Positions 37,423 to 47,322 of a stretch of DNA of 64,000 bases are shown here, piece after piece. This stretch comes from Deefgea piscis. Lineage in GTDB: Bacteria; Pseudomonadota; Gammaproteobacteria; Burkholderiales; Chitinibacteraceae. The notes beneath the pieces were generated by a model. The model searched no databases, was not told where the DNA came from, and saw nothing but the letters and a program-made list of their open reading frames with translations. Each line of letters opens with the position of its first letter. Within the stretch, counting starts at the first letter, position 1. The position numbers and the translations under genes are program-made. The stretch covers positions 2,852,001 through 2,916,000 of the forward strand of contig NZ_CP081149.1 of assembly GCF_019665785.1 (NCBI RefSeq), in the 5' to 3' direction.

Positions 37423-38263
37423 GATGCCGAACCAAGACTTGACGATTGCGTGAAAAATGTCGACGCAGCTCTTCAGCTAAATACACCGAACGATGCTGAC
37501 CGCCCGTGCAACCAATGGCTACCGTGACATAACTGCGCTGATCGCGCTCAAACTCAGGCAGCCAGCGCTCCAAAAAGCCCAAAATATGCGTCAAATAATT
37601 GCCGACACTGGCTTGGCGCATTAAGAAATCAGCCACCGGCTGATCCATTCCCGTTAAAGAGCGTAGCGCAGGATCATAAAATGGATTAGGCAAACAACGT
37701 GCGTCAAAAACAAAATCGGCATCCAACGGCAAGCCATGCTTAAAGCCAAACGACTCAAAAATCAGCATTAATTTGGCGCGATCGGTCGCGATAAATTCCC
37801 GTACCCAGGTGCGTAATTGCGCCGCTGATAAACCCGAAGTATCGATGACATGCGACATTTCACGGATGTTTTCCAGCATTTCGCGCTCCACCACCACCGA
37901 TTCGCTCACCGTTAATTCACCCAACGATAAGGGATGGCTACGGCGACTTTCTGAATACCGCTTCACCAAAACTTCGTTATTGGCTTCTAAAAACAACATC
38001 CGCACATCTAGCCCTAAATCCATCAAAGCGGCTAAATGATCGGGAAATGTAGATAAATTATGTGCGCTACGGGCGTCAATCCCGATGGCAATTTTAGGGT
38101 AGCCATCCAAATCGAGCATAGACACGGCTTGCGGCAATAGCGGAGCAGGTAAATTATCTAAACAATAAAAGCCCAAATCTTCCAGTGCTTTTAACGCCAC
38201 GCTTTTTCCTGCGCCCGATAAGCCCGATAACAAGACCAATTGTTGATGTTGGCTATGTTTCAT
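37400..38263 (-). CDS. rapZ: RNase adapter protein RapZ
   Basis: A 287-residue P-loop protein with Walker A GLSGAGKSVALKALEDLG. In enterobacteria RapZ brings GlmZ RNA to RNase E and so controls glmS. The C-terminal half has the conserved IGCTGGQHRSVYLAEEL motif. It starts directly at the hprK stop and overlaps the NusG_II gene by 23 bases. Confidence 0.95.
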   Translation of the reverse strand: MKHSQHQQLVLLSGLSGAGKSVALKALEDLGFYCLDNLPAPLLPQAVSMLDLDGYPKIAIGIDARSAHNLSTFPDHLAALMDLGLDVRMLFLEANNEVLVKRYSESRRSHPLSLGELTVSESVVVEREMLENIREMSHVIDTSGLSAAQLRTWVREFIATDRAKLMLIFESFGFKHGLPLDADFVFDARCLPNPFYDPALRSLTGMDQPVADFLMRQASVGNYLTHILGFLERWLPEFERDQRSYVTVAIGCTGGQHRSVYLAEELRRHFSRNRQVLVRHREQHQRS

Positions 38264-39207
38264 TATTCCCCCATCTCCATAAATTTCTGGTGGCGCTCGA
38301 TAAATTCACGCGTTGAATCAATACCGCGCAATTGCAAAATATAATTTCGTACTGCCGACTCGACCAGCACCGCCAAATTACGCCCGGCTGCAACTGGAAT
38401 CACTAATTTTCTGACCGGTACATCCAAAATCGCCTGCGTTGCCGCCTGCATTTGCAAGCGATCAACCGGAGCAACATTTTCGCCGCCGGCCTTGGCCAAA
38501 TGCACAATCAATTTCAGTGTTTTTTTCGGCCGAACCGCCGTTTCGCCAAAGATGGTTCGAATATTGAGCACCCCAATCCCGCGCACTTCTAAAAAGTCGC
38601 GCAGCATTGGTGGACAGCGCCCTTCTAAGGTTTCTGGATTGGTGCGATACACCTCAACCACATCATCAGCGACCAAACCGTGCCCACGAGAAATCAGCTC
38701 CAGCGCCAGCTCGGATTTACCCATCGACGACTCACCGGTCAGCAAAACACCAACTTCCAACACATCCAAAAATACCCCATGCAGGTGTGTTGATACAGCC
38801 AGTGCTTTACTTAAATAGTAGCGCAATACCTCCATTAAATACGGAGATTGCTCCGGACTAGTCAGCAAGGGAACATGATGACGCTCAGCTGCTTCTCGCA
38901 AAGAATCTGGCACCACTTGCCCATTGGCGACAATCATCGCCGACATATCGTTGGCAAATAACTGATTCAGGCTCGAGTGCTGCACTTCCGTTGATAAGCC
39001 ATTGAGATACGCGACTTCAGCAATCCCTAGCACTTGGATGCGATTGGGATGCACAAAGTTCAAATGCCCAACCAAGGATAGCGATGGCTTTTGCTCTGAG
39101 GCATCATTGGACAACAAATTATTTGCGCCCGACTGCCCAGCAACCCAAGTCAGACGCAGTTTTTCGGCGTTATCAATAAATAATTGTCGAGCGGTGATCT
39201 GCGGCAT
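38263..39207 (-). CDS. hprK: HPr kinase/phosphorylase
   Basis: A 314-residue bifunctional kinase/phosphorylase acting on Ser46 of HPr-type proteins. Walker A is [15 protein letters not shown], with the preceding GVLL strand and the HprK signature [10 protein letters not shown] after it. In betaproteobacteria it sits in the rpoN-ptsN operon, linking carbon-PTS and nitrogen-PTS control. The HPr gene itself is not in the window. Confidence 0.96.
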   Translation of the reverse strand: MPQITARQLFIDNAEKLRLTWVAGQSGANNLLSNDASEQKPSLSLVGHLNFVHPNRIQVLGIAEVAYLNGLSTEVQHSSLNQLFANDMSAMIVANGQVVPDSLREAAERHHVPLLTSPEQSPYLMEVLRYYLSKALAVSTHLHGVFLDVLEVGVLLTGESSMGKSELALELISRGHGLVADDVVEVYRTNPETLEGRCPPMLRDFLEVRGIGVLNIRTIFGETAVRPKKTLKLIVHLAKAGGENVAPVDRLQMQAATQAILDVPVRKLVIPVAAGRNLAVLVESAVRNYILQLRGIDSTREFIERHQKFMEMGE

Positions 39208-39319
39208 GCGGCCTCGCTATGGCTTTAAAAGCAGTGATTTTATGCCAGTATGGGTCAAAAACGAAATTGGCATCGGGCAAAAAATAAACCCTCAGATCTT
39301 GGCTGAGGGCTCAAATCGA

Positions 39320-39793
39320 TCAGGAGAAGTCGGGAGCATAGGGCTCCCATGTCGAAATGCGCTGCCATACCGCTTCGGGATCGGGCAAGGTCATTAATTC
39401 TTCACGCAATTGCTTATCAGAAAACAGCTGCGCTAATTCTGACAAAATCTGCAAATGTAAATCAGTGGCATTGGCTGGCACTAAGAGTACAAAAATTAAT
39501 GATACCGGTTTGCTATCCGGCGCATCAAACTGAATGGGCGCACTCAAGCGCACAAAGGCCCCTACCGCTTCTTTTAAGCCTTTAATCCGACCATGCGGAA
39601 TGGCGACGCCTTGACCCAAACCCGTTGAGCCGAGCTTTTCACGGGCAAAGAGGCTGTCAAAAATTACGCTACGCGCAATCCCATGGCTGTTTTCGAACAG
39701 GATACCCACATGTTCAAAAACGCGTTTTTTGCTACCCACATCCAAATCTAAAAAAACATTGGCGACTGGAAGTATTTTGCTAATTAGGCTCAT
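39320..39793 (-). CDS. ptsN: Nitrogen PTS enzyme EIIA-Ntr
   Basis: A 157-residue EIIA of the fructose/mannitol type. The phosphorylated residue is His67 in GVAIPHGRIKG. It does not transport sugar, and acts as a regulator of potassium uptake, phosphate starvation signalling or nitrogen metabolism. ATG 39793 is preferred to the TTG start six bases earlier. Confidence 0.95.
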   Translation of the reverse strand: MSLISKILPVANVFLDLDVGSKKRVFEHVGILFENSHGIARSVIFDSLFAREKLGSTGLGQGVAIPHGRIKGLKEAVGAFVRLSAPIQFDAPDSKPVSLIFVLLVPANATDLHLQILSELAQLFSDKQLREELMTLPDPEAVWQRISTWEPYAPDFS

Positions 39794-39844
39794 GTTCAAA
39801 CTTATGTCCTTAAGGGAGCTGCTATTGTAACTTGCACTCCGATA

Positions 39845-39878
39845 AACAAAAACGGGAACGACTCGCGGCGTTCCCGTT
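39845..39878 (-). terminator. Hairpin terminator after hpf
   Basis: On the minus strand ACGGGAACGCC / GTCGTTCCCGT is followed by a T run. It lies between hpf and ptsN, so it may partly reduce transcription into the PTS genes. Confidence 0.75.
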
Positions 39879-39897
39879 GTGTTGCTTGTGCAACGGA

Positions 39898-40224
39898 TTA
39901 TTCTTCGATTACCACTTGATGCTTCAGGGCATCATTACGATGACCAGATAGTTTTTCTTTATATTTAATAATCTGGCGATCTAGTTTATCGACCATGCTA
40001 TCGATGGCTGCATACATATCGCTATCGATAGACTCAACATGCAGATCTTTACCAACGACATTGATTGTCGCCTCGGCCTTATGTTCCAGCTTATCCACTG
40101 ACAAAATGACTAAAACATCAATCACATTATCAAAATGGCGGGTCGTGCGTTCAATTTTACCTGAAACGTATTCACGAATCGCTGGTGTAACTTCCAGATG
40201 ATGACCACTAATGTTGAGGTTCAT
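39898..40224 (-). CDS. hpf: Ribosome hibernation-promoting factor (short form)
   Basis: A 108-residue protein of the short HPF/YfiA type with no long C-terminal dimerisation domain. It starts MNLNISGHHLEVTPAIREYVSGKIERTTRHFDN, close to the E. coli Hpf beginning. It binds 30S subunits in stationary phase and helps form inactive 100S ribosomes. It lies directly after rpoN, as in many proteobacteria. Confidence 0.94.
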   Translation of the reverse strand: MNLNISGHHLEVTPAIREYVSGKIERTTRHFDNVIDVLVILSVDKLEHKAEATINVVGKDLHVESIDSDMYAAIDSMVDKLDRQIIKYKEKLSGHRNDALKHQVVIEE

Positions 40225-40267
40225 ATACTACTCCTTCGGTTCTTCATGCTTTTATAAGGCAGTGCTT

Positions 40268-41650
40268 TTATAAGCACTTGCGCAGATTAACGGGAGGAAT
40301 CATTAATGCCTCCCTGTACTTAGCAACGGTGCGCCGCGCAACCACAACACCTTGCCGTGCGAGTTCTTCAGTTATAGCACTATCGGATAATGGCTTGTGC
40401 TGATTTTCTTGCTGTACCAGTTGTTTGATCAAAGCCTTAATCGATGTTGCTGAGTTTTCACCACCGCTTTCACTTTCAACATGACTGCCAAAAAAGTATT
40501 TGTACTCAAAAACACCGCGCGGGGTCAGCATGTATTTTTGCGTTGTTACCCGAGAAATCGTCGACTCATGTAATTCAAGTTCATCCGCAATATCGCGCAG
40601 CACTAAAGGCCGCATTGCAACTTCACCATACTCAAAAAATGCTTTTTGTCGCATTACAATGGCTTCAGCGACCCGTAAAATCGTACTGCCTCGTTGCTCA
40701 ACACTTTTAATCAGCCAGCGTGCTTCTTGTAGCTTACCACTGAGCGCGGCTGCTGAGTCGCCTTGTAGTAACTTTGCATACAATTCATTGACTCTTAGCT
40801 TGGGCTGCGCCGCGCTATTTAAGCGTACCTGCCATTGCCCGCGCACCTTGGTCACAATCACATCAGGTAAAACGTAGCGTGTCGTCTCTGCTGACCAATT
40901 TGCACCCGGTCTTGGTGTTAAACGCCGAATTAATATTTGCGCGTTTTTGAGTGCCACTTCATCGCACTGCAGTTGACGTTTAAGTCTAGTGTAATCCCGT
41001 TGCGCCAATAAATCGAGACCTTCATTCACCAATCGAATGGCAATATTTCGAATACTATTTTCTGGCAAGACCCGCAATTGCAATGTTAACGACTCGGGCA
41101 AATCACGTGCACCGACACCGAGTGGCTCAAGTTGCTGTAAATGTTGCAGTGCGATTTGTAATTCTTCTGGTTCCAGCTCAAGTTCTTGCACCAAGCTCTC
41201 TGGTAGCTGCGCGTAAATTTCTTCCAAGCTCTGACTTAACATTCCGTCATCATCTAGCGCATCAATCAGCAATGAAATCAATGCGCTATCACGATCAGAT
41301 AAGGGTAAGCAGCCAGTTTGCGCTAACAAATAATCACGCAACGAGTACAGCTTCGCCACCCGCAAAGCGGGGTCATTTTCATCACCCTCATCAAATGAGG
41401 CGTTACTGCGCACCTCATCCCAGCGCAAGCTATCGCCATCTTCAACGATCTCACTGACCTCAGGCTTTTCAGCTTCCTCACCCGCATCTTGCACGCCATC
41501 TTCGCGTTCAAGCATGGGATTTTCGGCTAAAAATTGCTCTATTTCTTGTTGGAAATCAAGCGTAGACAACTGCAAAAGCTTAATCGATTGCTGAAGCTGC
41601 GGTGTCAAATTGAGCTGTTGCGACATCCGCAACTGCAAGGTTTGCTTCAT
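40268..41650 (-). CDS. rpoN: RNA polymerase sigma-54 factor
   Basis: A 460-residue sigma factor. The N-terminal glutamine-rich activator-contact region (LRMSQQLNLTPQLQQSIKLLQ) and the C-terminal RpoN box (ARRTVAKYREAL) are intact, with the acidic region II between. It directs transcription from the -24/-12 promoters found upstream of glnA and ntrB in this window, with NtrC as activator. Confidence 0.97.
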   Translation of the reverse strand: MKQTLQLRMSQQLNLTPQLQQSIKLLQLSTLDFQQEIEQFLAENPMLEREDGVQDAGEEAEKPEVSEIVEDGDSLRWDEVRSNASFDEGDENDPALRVAKLYSLRDYLLAQTGCLPLSDRDSALISLLIDALDDDGMLSQSLEEIYAQLPESLVQELELEPEELQIALQHLQQLEPLGVGARDLPESLTLQLRVLPENSIRNIAIRLVNEGLDLLAQRDYTRLKRQLQCDEVALKNAQILIRRLTPRPGANWSAETTRYVLPDVIVTKVRGQWQVRLNSAAQPKLRVNELYAKLLQGDSAAALSGKLQEARWLIKSVEQRGSTILRVAEAIVMRQKAFFEYGEVAMRPLVLRDIADELELHESTISRVTTQKYMLTPRGVFEYKYFFGSHVESESGGENSATSIKALIKQLVQQENQHKPLSDSAITEELARQGVVVARRTVAKYREALMIPPVNLRKCL

Positions 41651-41678
41651 GAAGGGAATAACCTAGTTGGCAAAAACA

Positions 41679-42401
41679 CTACATTTTAAAATGCTCACCC
41701 AGATAAACTTGGCGAACATCTTCATTATTAACGATTTCATCGGGCTTACCAGCTGCCATGACGGCGCCTTCAGAAATAATATAGGCACGATCGCAAATCC
41801 CTAAGGTTTCGCGAACATTATGATCGGTAATCAATACCCCAATCCCACGCCCTTTTAAGAAACCAATAATGCGCTGAATATCAATCACCGCAATCGGATC
41901 AACCCCCGCAAATGGCTCATCGAGCAAAACAAATTGTGGATTAGAAGCGAGTGCGCGAGCGATCTCAACGCGGCGGCGCTCACCCCCAGAAAGACTCATT
42001 GCGCCACTTTCACGCAAATGCGCGATATGTAAATCGTGCAGCAACTCGTCTAAGCGCGACTCAATTTCGTCTTTACTGCTGTAATGCAGCTCAAGCACTG
42101 CTTTAATATTCTCAGCGACGGTCATTTTGCGAAAAATAGACGCTTCTTGCGGCAAATAGCCTAAACCGAGCCGAGCGCGTTTATGAATGGGCTGCTGACT
42201 GACGTCCACGCCATCGAGCTCAATGCGCCCAGCATCCATTTTCACTAAGCCAACAATCATGTAAAAGCTAGTCGTTTTACCTGCGCCATTGGGGCCCAAT
42301 AAACCGACCACTTCACCACTGGCGACTTCTAAAGAAACGTCACGCACGACGGTACGTTTCTTATAAGATTTTTGTAAATGCTGCGCTTTCAACACACTCA
42401 T
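41679..42401 (-). CDS. lptB: LPS export ABC transporter ATPase LptB
   Basis: A 240-residue ATPase that drives LPS extraction with LptFG. Walker A is GPNGAGKTT, the signature [16 protein letters not shown], and Walker [14 protein letters not shown]. The start overlaps the lptA stop by four bases. Confidence 0.97.
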   Translation of the reverse strand: MSVLKAQHLQKSYKKRTVVRDVSLEVASGEVVGLLGPNGAGKTTSFYMIVGLVKMDAGRIELDGVDVSQQPIHKRARLGLGYLPQEASIFRKMTVAENIKAVLELHYSSKDEIESRLDELLHDLHIAHLRESGAMSLSGGERRRVEIARALASNPQFVLLDEPFAGVDPIAVIDIQRIIGFLKGRGIGVLITDHNVRETLGICDRAYIISEGAVMAAGKPDEIVNNEDVRQVYLGEHFKM

Positions 42402-42892
42402 TTGGCGGCGTCTTTCTTTTTCGGGTTGATGGTAATGTTTACTCGATTACCCGGCTTACTTTGAGCCTGATAAAACTCAGTATTGAGATTGTAGTTAATG
42501 GTGTCACCCATGACGATATCTTGGCCTTTTTTAACCCAAGCTTTATCGATCAAAATCATTTCGCCTTTCGCACCGTCGTAATCAAAGCGCAGGGACTCAG
42601 CGTCGAGCATTTCGCCGCTATCGAGTTTTTGCTTAAAGCGCACAGGACGACCTTCACCTTTTGCGTATTGCTTACCAAAAGCATCTTCGCTCATTGTCAC
42701 TTTATCGGCACGCATATTCATCGTGCCTTGCGTCGCAATGACATTGCCAGTACAGACCGTTTGCGAATTTTTTTGATCGGCAACGCAATTGTCTGCGGTG
42801 ATATTCATTGGCTTTTCACGATCTGCCGTTTCGGCGTAAGACCATGAATTAATTAACAGGGCGAACAGCGGCAGGACGAGGAGTCGGGACAT
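42398..42892 (-). CDS. lptA: LPS transport periplasmic protein LptA
   Basis: A 164-residue periplasmic bridge protein with a signal peptide (cleaved near SYAE). The beta-jellyroll repeats have the pattern [17 protein letters not shown]. LptA links LptC to LptD. Its start lies 44 bases inside the lptC reading frame. Confidence 0.93.
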   Translation of the reverse strand: MSRLLVLPLFALLINSWSYAETADREKPMNITADNCVADQKNSQTVCTGNVIATQGTMNMRADKVTMSEDAFGKQYAKGEGRPVRFKQKLDSGEMLDAESLRFDYDGAKGEMILIDKAWVKKGQDIVMGDTINYNLNTEFYQAQSKPGNRVNITINPKKKDAAK

Positions 42893-43445
42893 AGGTCATC
42901 TTTACTTGTGATTTAAGTTCTAAGGTTTGCAATTTATTATTGGCGACAAAACCCACGGCTTCGGCATGATTTTTACCCATATCGGCGGTAACGAACTGAT
43001 CTGACTTAGCTACTTCAGCTTGGCCATCAATCCAAATATCACGGCCATTGATAATCAATTCAGGGTTTCCCTCAAACGGCGCTCGGCGCAATTGAGTTGC
43101 TTCATAAAACCAAGTTTCTGAGCCTTTATGGATCGATTTTGCTCGAGTACCAATCACCACAACCGTCGGTTTACTGGCGTCAGTTTGGGTCAACATCGGT
43201 TTTTCATACAGCATGGTATCTTGTAGCGGTACATGCGTCACCCGACTAGCGATCAGTTGTGAACGCTTGATACCGGCCTCGTCATAACGCCACAATACGC
43301 CCTCATCGGCAATTAAATCGGGTGCATTTAAATCCAAACGCTGCGGGACTGTTAGATTAGTGGCAACGCGACTTAAAGCCCAGATTAAACTACCGACCAA
43401 GAGCAATAAAAGCAAGGGCAAAACCCAGGTTGTTAAACTACGCAA
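42849..43445 (-). CDS. lptC: LPS export protein LptC
   Basis: A 198-residue single-pass inner-membrane protein (helix about residues 8-27) with a periplasmic beta-jellyroll that receives LPS from LptBFG. It overlaps lptA by 44 bases and lies nine bases after kdsC. Confidence 0.9.
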   Translation of the reverse strand: MRSLTTWVLPLLLLLLVGSLIWALSRVATNLTVPQRLDLNAPDLIADEGVLWRYDEAGIKRSQLIASRVTHVPLQDTMLYEKPMLTQTDASKPTVVVIGTRAKSIHKGSETWFYEATQLRRAPFEGNPELIINGRDIWIDGQAEVAKSDQFVTADMGKNHAEAVGFVANNKLQTLELKSQVKMTYVPTPRPAAVRPVN

Positions 43446-43454
43446 ACCAATCCC

Positions 43455-43970
43455 CTAGCGCAAATATGGCGCCATCGCAGCATCATAGGTGTTTTGCGAT
43501 TGCATAATTAAATCACACACTTCACGCACCGCGCCCGAGCCACCTTGGCTGCCGGTAATGTAATGCGCGTGCTGGCGAACGATGGTGGGTGAATTCGGCA
43601 CGGCAACAGCAAATGGCACGCGGCGCATAATCGGCAAATCAATAACATCGTCACCCATATAGCCACATTCTTGAGCCGTAACGCCGGTATCTAACAACAG
43701 CTGCTCAAACGTAGCCAACTTATCGTGTGCGCCTTGATAGACCAAATCAATACCCAAATTTTTGGTTCGATGTGTGAGCAAGGTCGAAGTACGACCAGTG
43801 ATAATGGCGAGTTGAACGCCACTTTGCTGCAACATTTTTAAACCATGTCCATCCAATGAATGGAAAGCCTTTAACTCTTCGCCAGCATCGGTGTAATACA
43901 AACGACCGTCAGTCATGACTCCGTCAACGTCAAAAATCATAACGCGAACTTTTTTTGCTTGCTCAAGCAT
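43455..43970 (-). CDS. kdsC: Kdo-8-phosphate phosphatase
   Basis: A 171-residue HAD phosphatase that releases Kdo for LPS core. The nucleophile motif DVDGVMTDG gives Asp14 and Asp16; GDDVIDLPIM is the late metal motif. It has no cap domain, as usual for KdsC. Confidence 0.95.
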   Translation of the reverse strand: MLEQAKKVRVMIFDVDGVMTDGRLYYTDAGEELKAFHSLDGHGLKMLQQSGVQLAIITGRTSTLLTHRTKNLGIDLVYQGAHDKLATFEQLLLDTGVTAQECGYMGDDVIDLPIMRRVPFAVAVPNSPTIVRQHAHYITGSQGGSGAVREVCDLIMQSQNTYDAAMAPYLR

Positions 43971-44062
43971 TCAGCTTCCCTTCTATGAAAATTTTTTAAT
44001 TATAAACTTACAGGTATTGAGTGCTAGGCCTCGGATTTAAATGCGTACAGCACCATACCCAA

Positions 44063-45049
44063 TTAAACCACTCGGGCTCGTAGCAAGTCATGCATATTTA
44101 ATGCCCCGACTAATCGGCCTTGGTCCTGAACCAATAAACCATTAATCCGCCGTGACTCCATCAACTGAACCGCCTCAGCTGCCAGACGCGAAGCCTCAAT
44201 AGTAGCAGGATTTGCCGTCATCACGGCACTCACCGGTGTGGTACGAATATCAATATCCAAATCTAAAGTGCGCCGCAAATCACCATCGGTATATACGCCG
44301 ACCAATAATCCCGCCGCATCGACCACTGCCGTCATCCCCAAACCCTTACGGCTAATTTCGAGCAAAGCGTCGCGTAGTGGTAAATCTTGCCCTACCACCG
44401 GTAGACGCTCCCCTTGATGCATTAAGTCGCGCACATGGACCAATAAGCGTCGTCCTAAAGTGCCACCGGGGTGCGATAAAGCAAAGTCTTCAGCCTTAAA
44501 GCCACGCGCCTCCAGTAAAGCCACAGCCAACGCATCACCAAGTGCTAACGCCACGGTGGTGCTGGCTGTTGGCGCCAAATTCAACGGGCAAGCCTCCTCG
44601 CTAACTGCCACATCCAAATGCACGCTCGATTCTTGGCTTAAAGTCGAATTCACATTGCCGGTCATCGCAATAATTGGAATTGCTAAGCGCTTCAAGCTAG
44701 GCAATAAAGCAACCAATTCGTCACTTTCTCCCGAATTGGACAAAGCCAAAACCACATCGGCGGAAGTAATCATCCCCAAATCGCCGTGCGCTGCTTCACC
44801 GGGGTGAACAAAAAAAGCGGGACTCCCTGTGCTGGCCATGGTCGCGGCTATTTTACGCGCAACATGGCCCGATTTCCCCATCCCCATCACCACAATTCGC
44901 CCCCGGCAATTCAAAGCGAGCTGGCAAGCCTGATCAAACTGAGCATCCAAACGCGTCGACACCGCTAAGATTGCAGCGGCTTCAATTTGCATTACTCGCC
45001 GCGCCACATCACAGGCCGACCAAGCATCTTTTGATTCTATGGCATTCAT
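44063..45049 (-). CDS. kdsD: Arabinose-5-phosphate isomerase
   Basis: Converts ribulose-5-phosphate to arabinose-5-phosphate, the first step to Kdo. The N-terminal SIS domain has VMGMGKSGHVARKIAATMASTG and SNSGESDE; two CBS domains follow. ATG 45049 is preferred; GTG at 45064 with an AGGT upstream is also possible. It is the first gene of the long kdsD-to-ubiX run. Confidence 0.95.
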   Translation of the reverse strand: MNAIESKDAWSACDVARRVMQIEAAAILAVSTRLDAQFDQACQLALNCRGRIVVMGMGKSGHVARKIAATMASTGSPAFFVHPGEAAHGDLGMITSADVVLALSNSGESDELVALLPSLKRLAIPIIAMTGNVNSTLSQESSVHLDVAVSEEACPLNLAPTASTTVALALGDALAVALLEARGFKAEDFALSHPGGTLGRRLLVHVRDLMHQGERLPVVGQDLPLRDALLEISRKGLGMTAVVDAAGLLVGVYTDGDLRRTLDLDIDIRTTPVSAVMTANPATIEASRLAAEAVQLMESRRINGLLVQDQGRLVGALNMHDLLRARVV

Positions 45050-45184
45050 CACAGAGCAACACACCTAGCGCATAAACAATGCCGCAGTATAAAAGACCTC
45101 ATCATTAGATAACAGTAGGCTGTGAATAATCAGTACGTCAGTAACAGGGCCAGCTCAGTTATAATCAAATAGCATCCAACTCTA

Positions 45185-47197
45185 ATGAACCCTATGCCGA
45201 TCAATTTACAATCCTTTCTAGTTCTGCTTGCTGCGGCCGTTATTACGGTTGTACTCTGCCGCAAACTCAAATTACCTGCCATGCTGGGTTATTTATTGGT
45301 CGGGATGCTAATCGGTCCGTATGCGCTGGGTTTTATTCAATCGAGTGATGAAGCTAGTCATTTGGCTGAATACGGCATTGTTTTTTTGATGTTTACCCTT
45401 GGACTAGAATTTAACCTAGCCAAACTCAACGCCATGCGGCGAATTGTATTTGGTTTAGGCGCGGCGCAAGTGGCGGCGGTATTAATTTGCGTCGCAGCCG
45501 CAGTCTTATTTGCGGGTTTAGATTGGAAAGCCGGCTTAATTCTTGGCGGCGCAGCGGCGATGTCTTCCACCGCGATGGTTTCGAAATTACTCAGTGATCG
45601 CAGCGAGCTCAATGCACCTCACGGCCAAAATGCGATTGGGATTTTATTATTCCAAGATTTAGCCGTTGTGCCTTTCCTCATTATCATCCCAGCCTTAAGC
45701 CTACCTGATGGCAGCATCACCATTCCATGGATCAATTTACAAGTTGATCAACTGCTGTTTTCACTATTTTTAGCGGCAATTAAAATTGTTTTTGTCTTGG
45801 CGGTACTGCTCTCGCTGGGGCAAAAAATCATGCGTCCTTGGTTTAATTTGGTCGCCAAGCAGCATGCCAGCGAGCTATTTATGATCAATATTTTATTGGT
45901 CACGCTCGGTACGGCATGGCTGACAGAACAGGCGGGACTGTCGCTAGCTTTAGGGGCTTTTTTAGCAGGGATGTTGATTGCTGAAACCGAATATCGCTAT
46001 CAGGTGGAGGACGATATTCGCCCTTTCCGCGATTTATTACTCGGCCTATTTTTCGTCACCGTGGGGATGAATTTAAACTTCAGCATCTTGATTTCAGAAT
46101 GGGGCCTCGTGCTCGCCAGTTTATTACTGCTAGGTCCGATCAAAGTCGCCCTTATTGCCGGTTTAGCACGGTTATTTGGCAATACCGCAGGCACCTCATT
46201 ACGCACTGGATTTGCACTCGGTCAGGGCGGGGAGTTTGCTTTTGTTTTACTGGCCCTCACCGCCCAAGGCGGCCTAGTGCCTAGCAATGTGTTACAAGCG
46301 ACAACCGCTGGCGTTATTTTGTCGATGCTCATTACACCATTTTTAATCCAACATTCAGACAAACTAGTCCTTCGCCTCGCAAGTTCTGAATGGATGAATC
46401 TCGCCGCCAATTTGCACAATATTGCCGTGCGCAGCATGGCTGCCAATGGTCACGTTATTTTGTGTGGTTTTGGCCGTAGCGGCCAATCTTTAGCGCGTAT
46501 TTTAACGCAAGAAGACATTCACTTTTTCGCCCTTGATTTAGATCCAGAAAAGGTGCGTGAAGCCGCTGCGGCGGGTGAATCGGTGGTATTTGGTGATGCT
46601 GCCAAGCGCGAAGTATTACTCGCCGCCGGCCTAATGCGCGCGCGCGCCATCATTGTCACGTACGCCGATACGCATTCAGCAATGAAAATCCTTGAGTTAG
46701 CCCATCAAATTCGTCCAGAAATACCCGTCATTGTGCGCACGCAAGACGATAGCGATATTGATTTACTTAAAAATGCCGGTGCCGCCGAGGTCGTTGCCGA
46801 AATAATGGAAGGCAGTTTAATGCTGGCGTCGCACACCATGATGCTGTTGGGGGTGCCGCTAAATAAAGTGATTCGCCGAATTCGTGAAGTCCGTGAGGCA
46901 CGCTACCAATTGATTCGCGGCTTTTATCGCGGACTCAATGAAGATGCTGACGAAGGTGACCGTAGTTATCCACGCCTGCACACCTTGCAACTCACCCAAA
47001 ATGCGCATGCTATTGGCTACACCATTGCCGAGCTCAAACTAGAGCAATTCCAAGTCGAAATTCGCAGCATTCGCCGCCGCAATATGCCCCCGATTCAGCC
47101 GAATGCGAGCTTCCAACTCAATAACGGCGATGTGCTGGTCTTGCTTGGCGAGCAAGACAATTTAGCTGCCGCCGAGATGCTGCTGTTGCAAGGATAA
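45185..47197 (+). CDS. Kef-type cation:proton antiporter with TrkA domains
   Basis: A 670-residue CPA2-family transporter of the YbaL/KefB type. About twelve membrane helices (residues 5-390) include FQDLAVVPFL and LALGAFLAGMLIAETEYR. A cytoplasmic TrkA-N domain follows with HVILCGFGRSGQSLARIL and a TrkA-C domain closes the protein. It exports potassium or sodium in exchange for protons, gated by nucleotide or thiol ligands. The start could also be ATG 45194. It is divergent from kdsD. Confidence 0.93.
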   Translation: MNPMPINLQSFLVLLAAAVITVVLCRKLKLPAMLGYLLVGMLIGPYALGFIQSSDEASHLAEYGIVFLMFTLGLEFNLAKLNAMRRIVFGLGAAQVAAVLICVAAAVLFAGLDWKAGLILGGAAAMSSTAMVSKLLSDRSELNAPHGQNAIGILLFQDLAVVPFLIIIPALSLPDGSITIPWINLQVDQLLFSLFLAAIKIVFVLAVLLSLGQKIMRPWFNLVAKQHASELFMINILLVTLGTAWLTEQAGLSLALGAFLAGMLIAETEYRYQVEDDIRPFRDLLLGLFFVTVGMNLNFSILISEWGLVLASLLLLGPIKVALIAGLARLFGNTAGTSLRTGFALGQGGEFAFVLLALTAQGGLVPSNVLQATTAGVILSMLITPFLIQHSDKLVLRLASSEWMNLAANLHNIAVRSMAANGHVILCGFGRSGQSLARILTQEDIHFFALDLDPEKVREAAAAGESVVFGDAAKREVLLAAGLMRARAIIVTYADTHSAMKILELAHQIRPEIPVIVRTQDDSDIDLLKNAGAAEVVAEIMEGSLMLASHTMMLLGVPLNKVIRRIREVREARYQLIRGFYRGLNEDADEGDRSYPRLHTLQLTQNAHAIGYTIAELKLEQFQVEIRSIRRRNMPPIQPNASFQLNNGDVLVLLGEQDNLAAAEMLLLQG

Positions 47198-47273
47198 AAC
47201 AACGCAAACAGACCTAATCAACCTCCCATCGCAAACGACGTTACTCAAAACGACTGCGTCAACGTGAACCCAT

Positions 47274-47308
47274 AAAAAAAGCACCGCGGTTTGAACGGTG
47301 CTTTTTTT
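47274..47308. terminator. Bidirectional terminator
   Basis: AAAAAAAGCACCG / CGGTGCTTTTTTT, between the convergent antiporter and DegS-like genes. Confidence 0.9.
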
Positions 47309-47322
47309 ATGGGCCAATACCA

